Made by a program: the position numbers and the translations under genes. A stretch of 9,750 bases of DNA. Origin: Planctomicrobium sp. Lineage in GTDB: Bacteria > Planctomycetota > Planctomycetia > Planctomycetales > Planctomycetaceae. Shown piece after piece: positions 7,229 to 9,750 of this stretch; positions within the stretch are counted from its first letter, which is position 1; each line of letters begins with the position of its first letter. Under the pieces are notes generated by a model. The model was not told the DNA's origin. It made no database searches and saw nothing but the letters and a program-made list of their open reading frames with translations. Where the stretch lies: assembly GCA_029259835.1 (NCBI GenBank), contig JAJDEL010000923.1, forward strand, positions 1 through 9,750. The letters are read 5' to 3'.

Positions 7229-8524
7229 ATGATCAAGTCATCTTACACTCCCGACAATTCTTTCTCGACTCTAGTCGACGACCAATATGATGTGATTCTC
7301 ATCGGCGGTGGTCCGGCAGGGGCAACGGTCTCCGCTCTTCTTGCTGAGCAAGGGCATTCCGTCGCGGTTTTCGAGCGATCTACGATTCCGCGTTTTCACG
7401 TCGGTGAATCACTCATCCCGGAAACCTACTGGCCGCTGGAGCGGCTAGGTTTGATCGACAAACTCAAAGCGAGTGCCTTCCCGAAAAAATTCAGCGTGCA
7501 ATTCGTCTCCGATGGTTGGAAAGAGTCCGCACCGTTTTACTTCGACATGCACAATTCGCACGAAAGTTCTCAGACCTGGCAAGTCGACCGTGCCGACTTC
7601 GACAATCTGATGCTCGATAACGCCGTCGAGAAAGGGGCGACCGTGCGGATGAATGCACACGTTCTTGAAGTCCTTTTCGGTGATGAAAACAACAGCGACC
7701 GCGCCACCGGGGTAAAAGTCAAACTCACCGACAGCAACGGCAACATCGAGACGCGAGAGGTTCATGCAAAGGTCATCGTTGATGCCTCTGGGACGTCGGC
7801 ATTCTTGATGAATCGTATGAAACTGCGGCAGTCCGATCCGTACCTCCGTAAAGGGACGGTCTGGTCTTATTTCAAAGGTGCCCGCCGCGATGAAGGCAAA
7901 GACGAAGGCGCCACGCTCATCATGCAAACCGCTGGCAAGAAAAGCTGGTTCTGGTACATCCCTCTTCAAGACGACATTGTCAGCGTCGGCTGCACAGGCA
8001 CGATGAGAGCCATGTTCAGCAAAGGGTCCACTCCAGAAACAACCTTCGAACGCGAACTCCAGCGCTGCCCAGCCTTGCAGGAACGTCTCGCAAACGCCGA
8101 GCGGTGTATGGATTTCCTCACAACAAAAGATTACTCGTACTCATCCACACAAGCTGCCGGAGATGGTTGGGTTCTTTGCGGTGATGCCTTCGGGTTCGTC
8201 GATCCGGTTTACTCGTCCGGAGTATATTTGGCACTGAAAGGAGGAGAATTCGTGGCCGATGCGATTCATGAAGCACTCACCAACAACGACACATCAGCTG
8301 CCAGACTGGGATGCTGGAAAGACGAATACGCTGCCGGTGTCGAAAACTTCCGCAAACTGGTCTACGCCTTCTACACTCCTGGCTTCAGCTTCGGCTCGTT
8401 TTTGAAGGAACATCCTCAATTCAAATCCAACCTCGTCGACATCCTGATCGGCGCCGTTTTCAAACCCGAACACGACGCGATGTTCGCAGCGATGGGAGAG
8501 GTGCTGCCACCGAAGGATGGGTAA
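7229..8524 (+). CDS. Flavin-dependent halogenase-like FAD oxidoreductase
   Basis: This 431-residue flavoprotein has an N-terminal dinucleotide-binding fold (VILIGGGPAGATVSALLAEQ starting at 22, GGGPAG at 26-31, acidic strand end FER at 48-50). PRFHVGESLIP (54-64) is typical of FAD-dependent halogenases and related oxidoreductases. SWFWYIP (239-245) fits the WxWxIP part of the halogenase GWxWxIP signature, with Ser replacing the Gly. GDAFGFVDPVYSSG (318-331) is the second FAD motif merged with the family FxDPxxSxG element. K86 or K87 (AFPKKF) lies roughly where the halogenase active-site lysine is expected. The C-terminal region with FSFGSFLKEHP resembles the CmlS/PltA-type tail. A halogenase role is therefore plausible, but a non-halogenating hydroxylase or geranylgeranyl-reductase-like role cannot be excluded. 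A separate flavin reductase would be needed and is not in the window. The ATG at 7229 has no clear Shine-Dalgarno. Confidence 0.85.
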   Translation: MIKSSYTPDNSFSTLVDDQYDVILIGGGPAGATVSALLAEQGHSVAVFERSTIPRFHVGESLIPETYWPLERLGLIDKLKASAFPKKFSVQFVSDGWKESAPFYFDMHNSHESSQTWQVDRADFDNLMLDNAVEKGATVRMNAHVLEVLFGDENNSDRATGVKVKLTDSNGNIETREVHAKVIVDASGTSAFLMNRMKLRQSDPYLRKGTVWSYFKGARRDEGKDEGATLIMQTAGKKSWFWYIPLQDDIVSVGCTGTMRAMFSKGSTPETTFERELQRCPALQERLANAERCMDFLTTKDYSYSSTQAAGDGWVLCGDAFGFVDPVYSSGVYLALKGGEFVADAIHEALTNNDTSAARLGCWKDEYAAGVENFRKLVYAFYTPGFSFGSFLKEHPQFKSNLVDILIGAVFKPEHDAMFAAMGEVLPPKDG

Positions 8525-8620
8525 GCGTTGGTCGGTGGCGCTCTGTGCTACAGAAGCCCCCGGAGAGTGAAGTTCCTATCCTTTTCAATCGTTACACCTC
8601 CCTAACCATCTCGATGACCT

Positions 8621-9235
8621 ATGGAATTCACTTTTCCCGAAATCGTGAAATTAGCAGCGGTCGGAGTTGGATTGCTCGTGCTGGCACTCTCGTTTGTGCA
8701 TCTCACGAAACAGAAGCGTGTTTCTCGCTCTATCACAACAAGCTTGATGATTAGCATTCGCTTCGCGATTGTCTACATTGGCCTCTTCTGGATCTGGTGT
8801 GTTTTATTGCGAATGCCGGTCGACTTTTTTTTGATCCTGATTGCGGTTTGGCTGGTTTTTTCCACTCTCACGCTCGCAAGTCCTGAATCTGGGGAGATGT
8901 TTCTCTTTGCCATTGGGATTGTTCTCGGCGGTCCGTTGTTGTTTTTGTTGAGCTTTATCTATTGGGATTCTGTCGTTTTTGATTCACTCGTGCTTCATCC
9001 ATCAGAGCCTACTTCGGAACCAAAAGACAAATCGACTGATTCCCAAGAGCATCTCCACGCTATCGGAACTGTCGTCGCAACTCTGAAACCGACCGGGGCA
9101 ATCGAGATCAACGGCAGCAACCATTCGGCAGCAACCGAAGATGGGAAATTCCTTGATGTCGGAGCCACAGTCGAAGTTCGCAGCTACCGAAACCGAACTA
9201 TGCTTGTTCGTGTTGTCGAAGAAATTGAAACTTAG
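8621..9235 (+). CDS. Short NfeD family membrane protein
   Basis: This 204-residue protein has four predicted membrane segments (about 9-27, 42-62, 67-87 and 92-115). A polar linker (126-145) and a C-terminal OB-fold of NfeD type (148-201) follow. The signature is IGTVVATLKPTGAIEING, then GKFLDVGATVEVRSY and LVRVVEE, matching the family pattern of a G-x-A-x-T-x-L-x-P-x-G opening and a late G-x-x-V-x-V strand. NfeD proteins usually act with SPFH/flotillin proteins in membrane microdomain quality control. No such partner lies in the window, and the N-terminal serine-protease domain of long NfeD proteins is absent. The start is ATG 8621, with no strong Shine-Dalgarno. The gene follows the flavoprotein by 96 bp on the same strand, so co-transcription is possible but not shown. 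Topology of the OB domain (cytoplasm or periplasm) is not clear. Confidence 0.85.
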   Translation: MEFTFPEIVKLAAVGVGLLVLALSFVHLTKQKRVSRSITTSLMISIRFAIVYIGLFWIWCVLLRMPVDFFLILIAVWLVFSTLTLASPESGEMFLFAIGIVLGGPLLFLLSFIYWDSVVFDSLVLHPSEPTSEPKDKSTDSQEHLHAIGTVVATLKPTGAIEINGSNHSAATEDGKFLDVGATVEVRSYRNRTMLVRVVEEIET

Positions 9236-9376
9236 CTCACCTGGAATCGCTCTGAATGCCTCGTGGTCTTGCCTGAGAGAGTGGTACTTCGCGCAGATTC
9301 ATCCCATTCATACAATTGGGATGCACAGTGGTTTCACAGTCCCAACGGCACGGCTGTCTCCTACTGAAGGAACACG

Positions 9377-9622
9377 ATGATTTTCTCCAAACGCTTCTGG
9401 TCATTCGCGCTTGTTTGCGTTTTACTTTCCGCAATTGGATTTATTGGCTGGGTTGCATCTGTAGCATTGAAAGCTGAAGAGAACCTCCAACTCACATTTG
9501 ATGTTTGCGATGCACTCTCTGACTTCGTTGAAACTCACTCTGGAAAATTTCCAGAGGATCGAGCCGAATTCGTTTCATATATTCAATCGAATCGACCTGA
9601 AACACTACAAAGTCGTCCCTGA
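9377..9622 (+). CDS. Small N-terminally anchored hypothetical protein, possibly truncated
   Basis: An 81-residue protein starts at ATG 9377 with a good AAGGA Shine-Dalgarno 5 nt upstream (9367-9371). Residues 8-30 form one membrane segment or uncleaved signal anchor after a short basic N-terminus, leaving about 50 residues outside the cytoplasm. The segment LQLTFDVCDALSDFVETHSG (37-56) followed by KFPED resembles short planctomycete anchored proteins in which an amphipathic helix is followed by H-x-G-x-W/F-P. Those I recall are usually longer, often over 120 residues, so this copy may be shortened. A tandem AATCG-AATCG at 9585-9594 lies just before the reading frame loses resemblance to a protein core, which could mark a frameshift. 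The function is unknown; that it is a real gene is fairly likely from its start and anchor. Confidence 0.6.
   Translation: MIFSKRFWSFALVCVLLSAIGFIGWVASVALKAEENLQLTFDVCDALSDFVETHSGKFPEDRAEFVSYIQSNRPETLQSRP
9585..9594 (+). repeat. Tandem pentanucleotide AATCG-AATCG inside the small gene
   Basis: Two adjacent AATCG units end 28 bases before the stop of the small anchored-protein gene. One additional unit would shift the frame and extend the protein by about 25 residues past Asn72, through RIDLKHYKVVPEK, to a TGA at 9663-9665. One unit fewer gives an almost immediate stop. This makes it a possible slippage site. Confidence 0.3.
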
Positions 9623-9742
9623 AAAAGTCGGGGTTGGAACGTTGGTTTTGAGATGGGTGGGTTGAGGGGAGGCCGTTTGTTCTTGGTGAGTGCTGTTGGT
9701 GATCTTACGTTGCCAGAATGGGGTTCGGCAAACTCTTTTTCA
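9620..9742. repeat. Inverted TGAAAAAG / CTTTTTCA pair bounding the non-coding right end
   Basis: TGAAAAAG at 9620-9627 and its exact reverse complement at 9735-9742 enclose about 107 bp that are G-rich on the plus strand and hold no recognisable gene. Internally, TTGG-AACGT near 9635 and the reverse complement of ACGTTGCCAG near 9708-9717 are also roughly inverted. This could be a small palindromic mobile-type element or chance. The window ends 8 bases after it, so flanking duplications cannot be judged. Confidence 0.25.
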
Positions 9743-9750
9743 TCCAGAGA

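Noticed and set aside
7445..7969. 174-codon minus-strand frame
   Set aside because: It is the opposite-strand shadow of the flavoprotein gene, which has clear family motifs in its own frame.
9300..9323. CATCCCA/TGGGATG hairpin after the NfeD gene as a terminator
   Set aside because: Seven-bp stem with a 10-nt loop and no T-tract; too weak to call a terminator.

Overview
The window looks like chromosomal DNA from a planctomycete of roughly 50% GC. Three things suggest this. The first 4.4 kb is part of a giant, secreted-type, low-complexity beta-repeat protein whose N-terminus carries the L-E-x-R-x-x-L-S motif (LEERRVLS) common on large planctomycete exported proteins. A small membrane-anchored protein near the right end resembles short planctomycete anchored proteins. 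The genes are loosely spaced in small groups. The genus cannot be determined from the sequence alone. No rRNA, tRNA, CRISPR array, transposase or integrase gene was seen.

Layout, left to right. Positions 1-4397 (minus strand) hold the 5' part of the giant adhesin-like gene. Its frame is uninterrupted for 1465 codons and runs off the left edge. It has no good ATG start; a GTG with a Shine-Dalgarno sequence is the best candidate, and a 9-codon ATG mini-ORF lies just upstream in the same frame. Positions 4440-4928 are gene-poor and contain several inverted repeats, one of them a perfect 10-bp stem. A plus-strand DUF374-type acyltransferase gene (4929-5648) follows. It converges on a minus-strand pair: tsaB (6425-7114), needed for the t6A tRNA modification, and a PilZ-domain protein with a C-terminal membrane anchor (5690-6265). 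Divergent from tsaB, on the plus strand, are a flavin-dependent halogenase-like oxidoreductase (7229-8524), a short NfeD-type membrane protein (8621-9235) and a small anchored protein (9377-9622). The last 130 bases hold no recognisable gene but have an inverted pair at their borders.

How the genes relate. Most are not an obvious pathway. Surface or envelope themes recur: the giant exported protein, an envelope-lipid-type acyltransferase, a membrane-tethered PilZ candidate c-di-GMP receptor and NfeD. tsaB is a housekeeping gene. The halogenase-like enzyme may belong to specialised metabolism, but no biosynthetic partner genes are present. No coherent new multi-gene system can be demonstrated. 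The points most worth following are the start and leader of the giant gene, its 106-residue repeats, the tail-anchored PilZ protein and the halogenase-like enzyme.
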